Shown here: positions 8,037 through 14,498 of the stretch, piece after piece | Numbering within the stretch: position 1 is the first letter of the stretch | Layout of the letters: each line of letters begins with the position of its first letter | Notes under the pieces: generated by a model | The model's input: the letters and a program-made list of their open reading frames with translations, nothing else | Told to the model about the DNA's origin: nothing | Database searches by the model: none | Assembly: GCF_000720635.1 (NCBI RefSeq) | Contig: NZ_JOCF01000124.1 | Span: 1 to 14,598 of the forward strand | Length of the DNA stretch: 14,598 bases | Source: Streptomyces sp. NRRL WC-3742 | Lineage (GTDB): Bacteria > Actinomycetota > Actinomycetes > Streptomycetales > Streptomycetaceae | Direction: 5' to 3' | Translations under genes and position numbers: made by a program

Positions 8037-8627
8037 TTAGCCGAGCGGAAGCTGCCACGACGCCCAGGTCTCCTCGGCGCCGGAACGGTTCGGCGCCCAC
8101 TGCACGTACAGGACGCGGTACGGATGGCCGGCCGGCGCAGTGCCGACGATCTCGATCGTCCAGGAGCCGTTCCCGCCGTCGGTGATTCGACAGCCCGGGT
8201 CGGCTATTCCGGCCCCGCAGGCCAGGACCTTCTGGCGCCGGGGGTCCTCGTCCGGGATGCCGGAGCCGTCGATCGTGCTGTGCAGCATGAAGGAGGCGTA
8301 CGAGGGGGCCGGCGCGGCGGCGACCGCGACCCTGACGTGTTGCCCGGCGTCGGCCTGCGGATCCGGGCGGACGGATCGCGCCCAGTCGAGGTGCCGCGGT
8401 GGCTCCTTGTGCTGACCGCCGCCCCACTGGCCTGCCACCAACGGCAGCTCGGCGCCGTCGTCCTGGCGGGCGGTCGGGGGCGCCGGGCGCCCGGAGGGCG
8501 ACGCGGACGCGGACTCCGGGCGCCGTCCGTCGGAGGGCGCGGCGGGCGCGCCCGTGCAGGAGACGAGCAGGGCGGCGGCACCGCAGGCCGCTGCCCTGCT
8601 CAGCGCGCGCCGTGTCAGCCGGTGCAC
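8037..8627 (-). CDS. Small lipoprotein of unknown function
   Basis: This predicted lipoprotein has 196 aa. The chosen start is GTG at 8625-8627, which overlaps the end of the upstream gene by 13 bp and places a signal sequence with lipobox LVSC (residues 21-24, lipidated Cys24) at the N-terminus. Residues 25-60 form a Ser/Pro/Arg-rich tether. The globular part (about 65-196) has two further cysteines (137 and 146), which could pair outside the membrane, and ends in a Trp-rich stretch with VQWAPN and SWQLPLG. I recognise no family. The overlap implies translational coupling with the secreted four-cysteine protein, so the two may act together at the cell surface. Longer frames upstream are rejected because they lack a signal and lie inside the neighbour. 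Confidence 0.75.
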   Translation of the reverse strand: MHRLTRRALSRAAACGAAALLVSCTGAPAAPSDGRRPESASASPSGRPAPPTARQDDGAELPLVAGQWGGGQHKEPPRHLDWARSVRPDPQADAGQHVRVAVAAAPAPSYASFMLHSTIDGSGIPDEDPRRQKVLACGAGIADPGCRITDGGNGSWTIEIVGTAPAGHPYRVLYVQWAPNRSGAEETWASWQLPLG

Positions 8628-9241
8628 TTGATCTCGGTGTCGTTCTGGTTGTAGACGAAGGCCGAGCCCCTGCCCTGCGGACCGGACACGTAGAAGCGGG
8701 CCTGGCCCTTGTAGCGGTACCAGCTGTCCTTCGCACACCCCTTGGGGGCCACCACCCGCAGGTCCCGCGTGTTCGCCTTGCCGCCCTTGCCGGTGCTCAG
8801 GTGCTCCCAGCCGAACCACCGGGAGCGGGAGAGTGTCCCCTCGGTGGAGAGGTTCGGGGCCACCTGGCGGCACCTGGTGTCGAAGTGCACGTTGATCGTG
8901 CTGGGGGTGGTGTGCGAGTTGTGCGGGTAGTCCACCGAGGCCCGGCAGAGATACGGCAGGCTGGGGGCCCCGGCAGCGGCCGCCGCGAGGCCGGCGCCAC
9001 CCGGCGCCACCGGGTCGTCGTCCGCCGCCACCAGATCGACCTCCCCCTGAACCGCGTCCTCCGTGGGAACGACCTGGTCGGGCTCGTTGATCTCGGTGAC
9101 CTCCGTCGTGTCCGTGCCGACGGCGTCCGCCGGAAGCCCGTCGGCCGCGACGGCCGCCCCGCCACCGGTGAAGGCGATCCCGGCGGCGAGTACGACGGAG
9201 GTGACGAAGGTGACGGCGCGAAGTCCTGGACGTACGGTCAT
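8615..9241 (-). CDS. Secreted four-cysteine protein with acidic N-terminal segment
   Basis: This is a 208-aa exported protein of unknown function. The ATG at 9239-9241 follows GGGGGAAG at good spacing. Residues 1-33 form a Sec signal peptide ending AAVAA. Residues 34-80 are strongly acidic (VGTDTTEVTEINEPDQ, VDLVAADDD) and look like a prosegment or spacer. The remainder (about 93-208) is basic and aromatic, with four cysteines (99, 124, 169 and 206) that could form two disulfides, and motifs RWFGWEHLS and SWYRYKGQARFY. I cannot place it in a named family. It is the first gene of a two-gene operon with the lipoprotein and diverges from the putative pore-forming lectin gene at 9565. Confidence 0.8.
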   Translation of the reverse strand: MTVRPGLRAVTFVTSVVLAAGIAFTGGGAAVAADGLPADAVGTDTTEVTEINEPDQVVPTEDAVQGEVDLVAADDDPVAPGGAGLAAAAAGAPSLPYLCRASVDYPHNSHTTPSTINVHFDTRCRQVAPNLSTEGTLSRSRWFGWEHLSTGKGGKANTRDLRVVAPKGCAKDSWYRYKGQARFYVSGPQGRGSAFVYNQNDTEIKCTG

Positions 9242-9564
9242 GGATTCTTCCCCCAGAGATGCTTGGACGTGCGGTGGTGCGGCGGAGCCGAGTGGCCGAG
9301 CGGTCCCGCAGCGTCGTCGTACGCGGCTGTCCGCTGCGGTCAGAGCTTCGCAGGGCAAGGATGAGGATCTGATGAGGAGAGTTGACCGGACGCCAGGCCG
9401 TCGGCCGTGGGGCCTCTGCCGGGCACCGTCGTGCGAGAAGGGGGGAATAGGACCCTCCACGAACCTTTCAGGCCAGATCCCGCCTCACGCCACCACCGCC
9501 GTCGCCCCCATGACCGTAGATTCGCTCTCAACTTGACGCATACACGACCAGGGGGAAACAGGTA
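9242..9564. promoter_or_regulatory. Divergent intergenic region (323 bp)
   Basis: This gap must hold the promoters for the secreted/lipoprotein pair (minus) and the putative pore-forming lectin (plus). I see no convincing -35/-10 pair in either direction. The clearest structure is a direct repeat GATGAGGA at 9360-9367 and 9371-9378, an 11-bp period placing both units on one face of the helix, as in sites of tandem-binding activators. No hairpin or ORF is supported here. Confidence 0.4.
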
Positions 9565-10875
9565 ATGACGCATCCCGCAGGACCCGCCGGCCGGGCCGGC
9601 CGCGTCGGCAAGTCACTCATGGCCGTGACCGCCACGGCGGCCGCCTGGGCGGTCACCGCCGTGGGCCTCGCCGCCTCACCGGCCGCCGCAGCACCCGCCG
9701 CAGCACCCGCCGCCACGGCGGCGCCCACGCTCGGCACCGCCTGTACGGTGGCCGACCTCGGCACACGCCACCCGTACATCAAGACGACCGAGGTCACCCC
9801 GACGATCACCCACTTCAAGGGCTGGTTCGTCACCCAGGGCAGCACCGGCTCCCAGAGCGTCACCACCACCACCCAGACCACCATCACCGTCTCCGCGGGC
9901 CTGGAGGGCAAGGTCGACGGCGGCTTCGGCTCCGACGTCCTCGGCAAGGTCGGCGCCGCCCTGGGCCTGAGCGTGAAGGTCGAATACACCTCCACCAACA
10001 CCGAGTCGAGCACGGTCGCGTGGAACTTCAACCAGCCCAGCTACTACGGCGTCTACAAGGGCACCAAGAAGGTCACCGGCACGTACGGAAGCCTCAACTG
10101 CAACCGCGTCCAACAGGGCAACGGCAGTTGGGCGCTGCAGTGGATCGAGGGGTCCGGCAGCGGCAGCTACACCACCTACACCACCCTCGAGGAAGGCGCG
10201 GTGCGCTGCGAGGACACGGTGCCCGCCAGCAGCATCATGGCCAAGGCGAAGATCCTCCTCGACTGCGGTTCGCCCGCCGCGAAGGCGCAGCACCCGGCCG
10301 GCGCAGTGCCGACGACCGCGGAGCAGAACCGGGACCTCCTCGCGCAGCACCCGGCCTCCATCGCCGGCACCGCCGCCGAACAGCCCAAGGCCGCCGCGAG
10401 CAGCACGCCGGCCGTCGCCCTCGCCCTCAACTGCGAGCCCGGCGCCTACCGGCTCGACCTTCCCGGCAAGGTTCTGAACTGGAGCGCACCGCTCCTGGCC
10501 AACGACGGCATCCGCCTGCGCGAGTCCACGTTCTTCAGCGCCCACCTGGACAACTGGCGGCTGTGCAACGTGACGGAGAACAACGGTGTCCTCGAGGCGT
10601 CCCTGTGGAACTGGGGCAACGGCGGTTGCGCGACCGTCCCGGCGGGCATCGCCAACCAGGAGCAGGCGTACCTGACCACGGCCAACTGCGCGGAGGACGA
10701 CCTCCAGCGGTTCTCCATCTACCGCGACGTGCCCGGCAGCTCGAAGGTCGGTCTTCAGAACAAGTACACCGGCGCCATGATGGGCTACGACCGCTACGCG
10801 GACGGGGAGTTGATCCGCCAGTACTCCAGCGGCAGGCAGGACGGCACGGGCACGTTCGCCCTGACCGGAGTCTGA
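9565..10875 (+). CDS. Secreted putative aerolysin-like pore-forming protein with beta-trefoil-like lectin domain
   Basis: This is a 436-aa exported protein. The ATG follows AGGGGGAA. A long signal region (1 to about 53) ends in an Ala/Pro-rich stretch. Residues 93-150 are dense in Ser/Thr (SVTTTTQTTITVS and YTSTNTESSTV) and flank a Gly-rich alternating hairpin, GLEGKVDGGFGSDVLGKVG; that arrangement is characteristic of the membrane-inserting loop of aerolysin/ETX-type proteins. A conserved-looking patch PSYYGVYKG and cysteines 179, 215 and 234 follow. A linker (236-286) contains two AQHPA...AEQ units. Residues about 287-436 look like a beta-trefoil, with LQRFSIYRD and KVGLQNKYTGAMMGYDR. The order, pore module then lectin, is the reverse of fungal LSL-type lectins. 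Pore formation is inferred from pattern; another beta-rich secreted protein remains possible. Two hairpin terminators follow. Confidence 0.8.
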   Translation: MTHPAGPAGRAGRVGKSLMAVTATAAAWAVTAVGLAASPAAAAPAAAPAATAAPTLGTACTVADLGTRHPYIKTTEVTPTITHFKGWFVTQGSTGSQSVTTTTQTTITVSAGLEGKVDGGFGSDVLGKVGAALGLSVKVEYTSTNTESSTVAWNFNQPSYYGVYKGTKKVTGTYGSLNCNRVQQGNGSWALQWIEGSGSGSYTTYTTLEEGAVRCEDTVPASSIMAKAKILLDCGSPAAKAQHPAGAVPTTAEQNRDLLAQHPASIAGTAAEQPKAAASSTPAVALALNCEPGAYRLDLPGKVLNWSAPLLANDGIRLRESTFFSAHLDNWRLCNVTENNGVLEASLWNWGNGGCATVPAGIANQEQAYLTTANCAEDDLQRFSIYRDVPGSSKVGLQNKYTGAMMGYDRYADGELIRQYSSGRQDGTGTFALTGV

Positions 10876-10897
10876 CGGCCACACCTCACCGTGAGCG

Positions 10898-10943
10898 CGG
10901 CCCCGCACGCGAACCCCGTACCTCACGGGTCCGTGCGGGGCCG
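10898..10943 (+). terminator. First of two tandem hairpins after the putative pore-forming lectin gene
   Basis: A 12-bp perfect stem joins CGGCCCCGCACG (10898-10909) and CGTGCGGGGCCG (10932-10943). The 22-nt loop contains a second short stem (CCCGT/ACGGG). It begins 22 bp after the stop codon. Confidence 0.8.
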
Positions 10944-10952
10944 TCCGCATCC

Positions 10953-10985
10953 CTGCCCCGGGCCCGCACGACGGGCCCGGGGCAG
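10953..10985 (+). terminator. Second tandem hairpin
   Basis: A 14-bp perfect stem, CTGCCCCGGGCCCG (10953-10966) and CGGGCCCGGGGCAG (10972-10985), with a 5-nt loop CACGA, starts 9 bp after the first hairpin. The doubled structure should separate the lectin gene from the CAP gene. Confidence 0.8.
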
Positions 10986-11149
10986 CGGCTTCGGCAGCGC
11001 CGACCAGTTCAAGGAGCGGGGGCGGGGCCGGACAGACGGACGGACGGACGGAAAACTGTGACATCGGTGCCGCACGCGGATCTCCCATGGCAAGGGCGGC
11101 TGACAGCTCATCCGCAGCTCAGCCCCAAAGTCGATATCGAAGGACTCCC

Positions 11150-11842
11150 TTGCGAAAGCCCCTGACCACTGCTGCCATCACCGCTGTGAGCGCCATCCTG
11201 CTCGGCGCCTGCGGACCGACGGAGTCGGCGCCCGTTGCCATCGGCGGGTCCGGTTCCGCATCGCCCACCGCGACGACCACGCCGGCCGTAACCGCGTCCA
11301 CGACCCCCGTCGTCCCCGGCCAGACGTCGAGTCCGCCCGCGGTCCCGACGTCCCCCGTACCGTCCGTGCACCCCACAGCCTCGGTGCCCCCCACGGCTTC
11401 GGCTTCCCCGAAGGCCGCCTCCGCCGCTCCGACGCGGCCCGCGAGCCCGGTTCCGACCGGATCGAAGTCCCCCGCGAAGCCCGCCACCAAGGATCCGGCG
11501 CCCAGCACCGTGACCTTCAGTCCGGACCTGGAGCAGCGCATGCTGGCCAGGCTCAACAAGCACCGCCGCGAGCTCGGCCTGCACGAGGTCAAGCTCGGCG
11601 CCGACCAGAGCAAGGCCGCCCGCGACTGCGTCAAGGAGAACCTCGACGAGCACAACTTCGAGCACTGCGGCCACGAGGTCCTGCACACCGGGCCGGGGTC
11701 GCCGGAGGAGATCGTCGACGGCTGGTTCTGGAGCCCGGGCCACAAGCAGGCGCTGACCTACGACAGCTCCACCTACGCCGGTCCTGCGATCGGCACCAAT
11801 GCCGAGGGCACGGTCATCGCGGCCATCAACATCGACTACTAG
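11150..11842 (+). CDS. CAP/SCP-domain lipoprotein
   Basis: This is a 230-aa surface lipoprotein with a CAP (SCP/PR-1-like) domain; the biochemical role of bacterial CAP proteins is mostly unknown. The start is TTG at 11150-11152, because GAAGGA lies 5 nt before it and it places the lipobox LGAC directly after a short hydrophobic signal (lipidated Cys21). The in-frame ATG at 11087 has no ribosome site. Residues 22-120 form a Ser/Thr/Pro/Ala-rich low-complexity tether long enough to reach through the cell wall. Residues about 124-230 are the CAP domain: LNKHRRELGL, AARDC, HCGHEVLHTG and WFWSPGHKQAL, ending at AAINIDY-stop. It is short for the family but has the conserved motif order; cysteines 160 and 173 could pair. 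It converges on the fucosidase gene. Confidence 0.85.
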   Translation: MRKPLTTAAITAVSAILLGACGPTESAPVAIGGSGSASPTATTTPAVTASTTPVVPGQTSSPPAVPTSPVPSVHPTASVPPTASASPKAASAAPTRPASPVPTGSKSPAKPATKDPAPSTVTFSPDLEQRMLARLNKHRRELGLHEVKLGADQSKAARDCVKENLDEHNFEHCGHEVLHTGPGSPEEIVDGWFWSPGHKQALTYDSSTYAGPAIGTNAEGTVIAAINIDY

Positions 11843-11894
11843 CAACGTCGTTCGGTTAGGCGTGGGGCCTGTGTGCCGCGGCCGGTGGGCAAGG

Positions 11895-11956
11895 CAGCGG
11901 AGCTCCCGTGGAAGAGGTCCGTCACTCAGGACATCCTCACCACGGGAGCTCCGCTG
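11895..11956. terminator. Long hairpin between convergent CAP and GH29 genes
   Basis: A 17-bp perfect inverted repeat (11895-11911 and 11940-11956) encloses a 28-nt loop, which itself contains GTCC/GGAC pairing. It lies in the 129-bp gap between two converging genes and fits a bidirectional terminator. The arm length would also suit a tiny inverted-repeat element, but no target duplication is evident. Confidence 0.7.
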
Positions 11957-11971
11957 TTGGAACAGGCTCCG

Positions 11972-14251
11972 TCATCGGCCGGTGTTGTAGAGCTCGAATT
12001 CCCAGATCGTGGGAGACGGGGTGTCGGGGAGGACGCTGGTGATGTTCAGGCGGATCTTGTCCGTCGTCACGGGCTGGAAGGTGTCGGTCTGTGCGAGTTC
12101 GGGATTCGTGCCCGCGTAGGCATCGACGAACGTGACCCCGTTCCAGTACTGGATCTGGTAGTCACCGATGCGCCGGCTGTATGCCTGGCGGATGACGGAC
12201 CTGTTGACGGTCGTGATGCCGCCGAGGTCGACCTGGAGCCAGGTGCTGGTGGTGCCGTCGGCGGTGGCCCAGCGGGTGCTGTCGGAGCCGTCGGTGGCCT
12301 TGCCGGCTTCGTAGCCGGCGCTGTGGACGTTGTCGGCGGTGGTGTCCTTGCCCTTGGCGAGGTTCACGTTCGGGTCGTTGGCGGGGTAGACCTCGAACTC
12401 GGAGATCGTCGGGGAGGATGCGCCGGGGAGGATGCCGGCGATGTTCAGCCTGATCCGGTCGGAGGTGACGGGGGTGAAGGTGTCGGTCCGGGCGAGTGCC
12501 GGGGTGCTGCCGCTGACGGCGTTCACCCAGGTGGAGCCGTCCCAGTACTGGATCTGGTAGTCCTTGATCCGCTGGTTGATCGCCTGCTTGATAACGGTCC
12601 TGCCGAACGAGACCGGCGCGGCGAACCGGTACTCCAGCCAGGCGCTCGTGGTGTCGTCCGAGGTGGCCCAGCGGGTGCTGTCCGAGCCGTCGGCGGCCTT
12701 GTCGCCCTCGTAGCCGGCGCTGTGGACGTTGCTGGCGGTGACCGAGGTCGCGCTGCGGGCGAGGTTGTCGGTCGCCTTGCGCTGGTTGAAGATCCGGACG
12801 GCCGACAGCGCGGCCGAGCCGCGGCCGGCGAGGATGTTGACCCGCACCTTGGAAGCCGTGACGTCGGGGAACTTCGCGATCCGCTTGGCGCCGATCGCCT
12901 GGTTCGCATGGACGATCGTCCATGACGACCCCGTCCGAACCTGGATGGTGAAGTCCGTGACGCGCTGGCCGATCGCGACGGGTTCCTGGAGCTCGACGGT
13001 GTTGAACGTCCTGTCCGCGCCGAGGTCCACCTCGACCCATCCGGTGTTCACGCCGTCGTTGGCGGCCCAGTACGTGCCGTCGTCGCCGTCGTTGACGTTG
13101 GCGGGTTCGAATCCGGTGCCGCGGCTGTCGCTGGCGGTGACCGTCGCGCCTGCCGCCAGGTCGGTCGCTCGCGCCTTGTCCAACCAGGACTTGAACTCCG
13201 CGAGCCGGGCCACGTCGGGCTCCGCGATCAGTCCGCGCTTGTCCGGGGGGACGTTCAGCAGGAGCGAGGTGTTGCGTCCGACCGAGGAGTTGTAGATGTC
13301 GACCAGGGACTCGAGCGACTTGACCTGGGAGTCCTGGTAGTCGTGGTAGAACCAGCCAGGCCGGATCGAGACGTCGGTCTCGGTCGCCACCCAACCGGTC
13401 CCGTCCGGAGTCGGATTTCCGGCGGCATCGACGGTCGACCAGACGTTGTCCGGTGCGTGACCGTTCTCGTTCCCGACCCACCGAAGGTCCCGACCGGGCA
13501 CCTCGCTGTCACCGAAGACGACCGCGTTCGGCTGGTACTGGCGGACGATCGAAACCCAGGAGGCGAAGTCGTAGGTCTGCGGGGTGTTGTCGCCCTTCGC
13601 ACCGTCCCACCAGACTTCGCTGATCTCACCGTAGTTGGTCATGAGTTCGGTGAGCTGCCGCTTGTAGAAGGTGTTGTACGCCTCACCCTGACCGTAGGTC
13701 GGGGTGTTGCGGTCCCACGGCGACAGGTAGACACCGAACTTCAGGCCGGCGGCGCGAGCGGCATCGGCGACCTCGCGGACGACATCGCCCTGCCCTCCCT
13801 TCCACGGGCTGCTCTTCACGCCGTAGTCCGTCGTCGCGCTCTGCCAGAGCACGAACCCGTCGTGGTGCTTCGCGGTCAGGATGACCATCTTGAAGCCCGC
13901 GTCCTTCAGCGTTTTCACCCACTGCGTCGCGTCCAGCTGGGTCGGATTGAACAGGCCGGCCGGACGGGTGCCGTCCGACCACTCCTCGCCGGAGAAGGTG
14001 TTGATGCCGAAGTGCAGGAAGGCGTACATGTCCCTGCTGTTCCAGTCGAGTTGGCGAGCACTGGGGACCGGGCCGACCGGGGCGGGCGGTGCCGCCGCAG
14101 ACGCCGGAGCCGGCGCCACGACCAGTGCGGCGAGGAGGGCGGCGGTTACCAGGGCCGCAAGTCGCCTGACCGCCGAACCTCCGAAGGAATTGATCACGGG
14201 TCTGCGCGCCCTGCGGGGTCGCGGCGACCGGCTCGTCGGATGTCTGAACAT
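11972..14251 (-). CDS. Secreted alpha-L-fucosidase (GH29) with three F5/8-type C (CBM32-like) domains
   Basis: This is a 759-aa exported exo-alpha-L-fucosidase. The ATG at 14249-14251 follows AGAGGAG at 8 nt and is followed by an Arg-rich signal sequence (1-52, ending APASA). The GH29 barrel spans about 66-365: HFGINTFSGEEWSDG (80-94), the diagnostic HHDGF (129-133), VKSSPWK, and VWWDG with probable nucleophile Asp216. The likely acid/base is Glu262 in WVGNENG, 46 residues later, a spacing and sequence like alpha-1,3/4-fucosidases of GH29 subfamily B. Three discoidin-like domains follow at about 368-489, 500-622 and 632-755; the last two share the motif NVHSAGYE and WAT blocks and probably bind terminal sugars. 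A longer frame to 14584 is rejected because it has no signal at its N-terminus and covers the promoter region. It diverges from the signal-peptide gene at 14499. Confidence 0.9.
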   Translation of the reverse strand: MFRHPTSRSPRPRRARRPVINSFGGSAVRRLAALVTAALLAALVVAPAPASAAAPPAPVGPVPSARQLDWNSRDMYAFLHFGINTFSGEEWSDGTRPAGLFNPTQLDATQWVKTLKDAGFKMVILTAKHHDGFVLWQSATTDYGVKSSPWKGGQGDVVREVADAARAAGLKFGVYLSPWDRNTPTYGQGEAYNTFYKRQLTELMTNYGEISEVWWDGAKGDNTPQTYDFASWVSIVRQYQPNAVVFGDSEVPGRDLRWVGNENGHAPDNVWSTVDAAGNPTPDGTGWVATETDVSIRPGWFYHDYQDSQVKSLESLVDIYNSSVGRNTSLLLNVPPDKRGLIAEPDVARLAEFKSWLDKARATDLAAGATVTASDSRGTGFEPANVNDGDDGTYWAANDGVNTGWVEVDLGADRTFNTVELQEPVAIGQRVTDFTIQVRTGSSWTIVHANQAIGAKRIAKFPDVTASKVRVNILAGRGSAALSAVRIFNQRKATDNLARSATSVTASNVHSAGYEGDKAADGSDSTRWATSDDTTSAWLEYRFAAPVSFGRTVIKQAINQRIKDYQIQYWDGSTWVNAVSGSTPALARTDTFTPVTSDRIRLNIAGILPGASSPTISEFEVYPANDPNVNLAKGKDTTADNVHSAGYEAGKATDGSDSTRWATADGTTSTWLQVDLGGITTVNRSVIRQAYSRRIGDYQIQYWNGVTFVDAYAGTNPELAQTDTFQPVTTDKIRLNITSVLPDTPSPTIWEFELYNTGR
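12271..12748 (-). repeat. Tandem CBM repeat inside the fucosidase gene
   Basis: The most conserved blocks of the second and third F5/8-type C domains recur with a 399-bp (133-codon) offset: bases about 12262-12340 match about 12661-12740 at most positions. They encode NVHSAGYE...KA.DGSDSTRWAT in both copies. The period keeps frame, unlike the duplication in the beta-helix gene. This points to an internal domain duplication. Confidence 0.75.
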
Positions 14252-14300
14252 ACGTCGGGCTCCTCTACGGGGGGTGGAGCACCTTTTCTGATTGCCGGAC

Positions 14301-14329
14301 ACCGTAGACCAAGCAAGACATCGGATCAA
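14301..14329 (-). promoter_or_regulatory. Predicted promoter of the GH29 gene
   Basis: On the minus strand TTGATC (complement of 14324-14329) and TACGGT (complement of 14301-14306) are 17 bp apart, a fair match to the vegetative consensus. Transcription would begin near 14294, about 43 nt before the ATG. The -35 box lies inside the shared motif CATCGGATCAAT. Confidence 0.5.
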
Positions 14330-14330
14330 T
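14319..14330 (-). promoter_or_regulatory. Candidate operator CATCGGATCAAT (copy 3 of 3)
   Basis: On the plus strand this 12-mer differs by one transition from CATCGGACCAAT at 1966-1977, in front of the beta-helix gene, and the next base (C) also matches. It overlaps the predicted -35 box of the fucosidase gene, a position suited to repression, and it lies between divergent promoters. Confidence 0.4.
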
Positions 14331-14345
14331 CGGCTGGACCGGGTC

Positions 14346-14374
14346 TTGACGGAGTGAATTAAGAAATTTAACTT
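14346..14374 (+). promoter_or_regulatory. Predicted promoter of the gene at 14499, with AT-rich palindrome
   Basis: TTGACG (14346-14351) and TAACTT (14369-14374) are separated by 17 bp. The spacer and -10 lie in the most AT-rich stretch of the window (14358-14376). That stretch contains an imperfect palindrome with TAAG and CTTA ends, which could be a repressor site. The leader to the GTG would be about 118 nt. Confidence 0.45.
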
Positions 14375-14498
14375 ATTGGAGCCGAGTCGAACCCTGGGTG
14401 CCCCTGGCCCCCGTTCAGGAACACCGCTCGCCAGCCGATCCCCGGTCCGGTTGGAGCCGTGAAGTCTGCACCCCCACCTGACATCCCAGGAGGTTCCA

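Noticed and set aside
7957..8040. 27-aa plus-strand ORF (starts MIGYRKWLFSVDLDG) next to the lipoprotein gene end
   Set aside because: The composition looks protein-like, but there is no ribosome site, it overlaps the 3' end of the opposing gene by a few bases, and I recognise no family. It could be a gene remnant.
11031..11051. GACG tetranucleotide run before the CAP gene
   Set aside because: There are only about four units outside a coding frame; it is a simple repeat with no evident role, although length variation could be checked.
11087..11149. ATG at 11087 as start of the CAP lipoprotein
   Set aside because: It has no ribosome site and would put 21 polar residues before the lipoprotein signal; the TTG at 11150 has GAAGGA at the right spacing.
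11895..11956. Small inverted-repeat transposable element
   Set aside because: The long arms are suggestive, but there is no target-site duplication or second copy in the window, and the position between convergent genes suits a terminator.
14376..14459. TTGGAGCCG repeated at 14376-14384 and 14451-14459
   Set aside because: A nine-base match in GC-rich DNA is within chance and fits no promoter geometry I can see.
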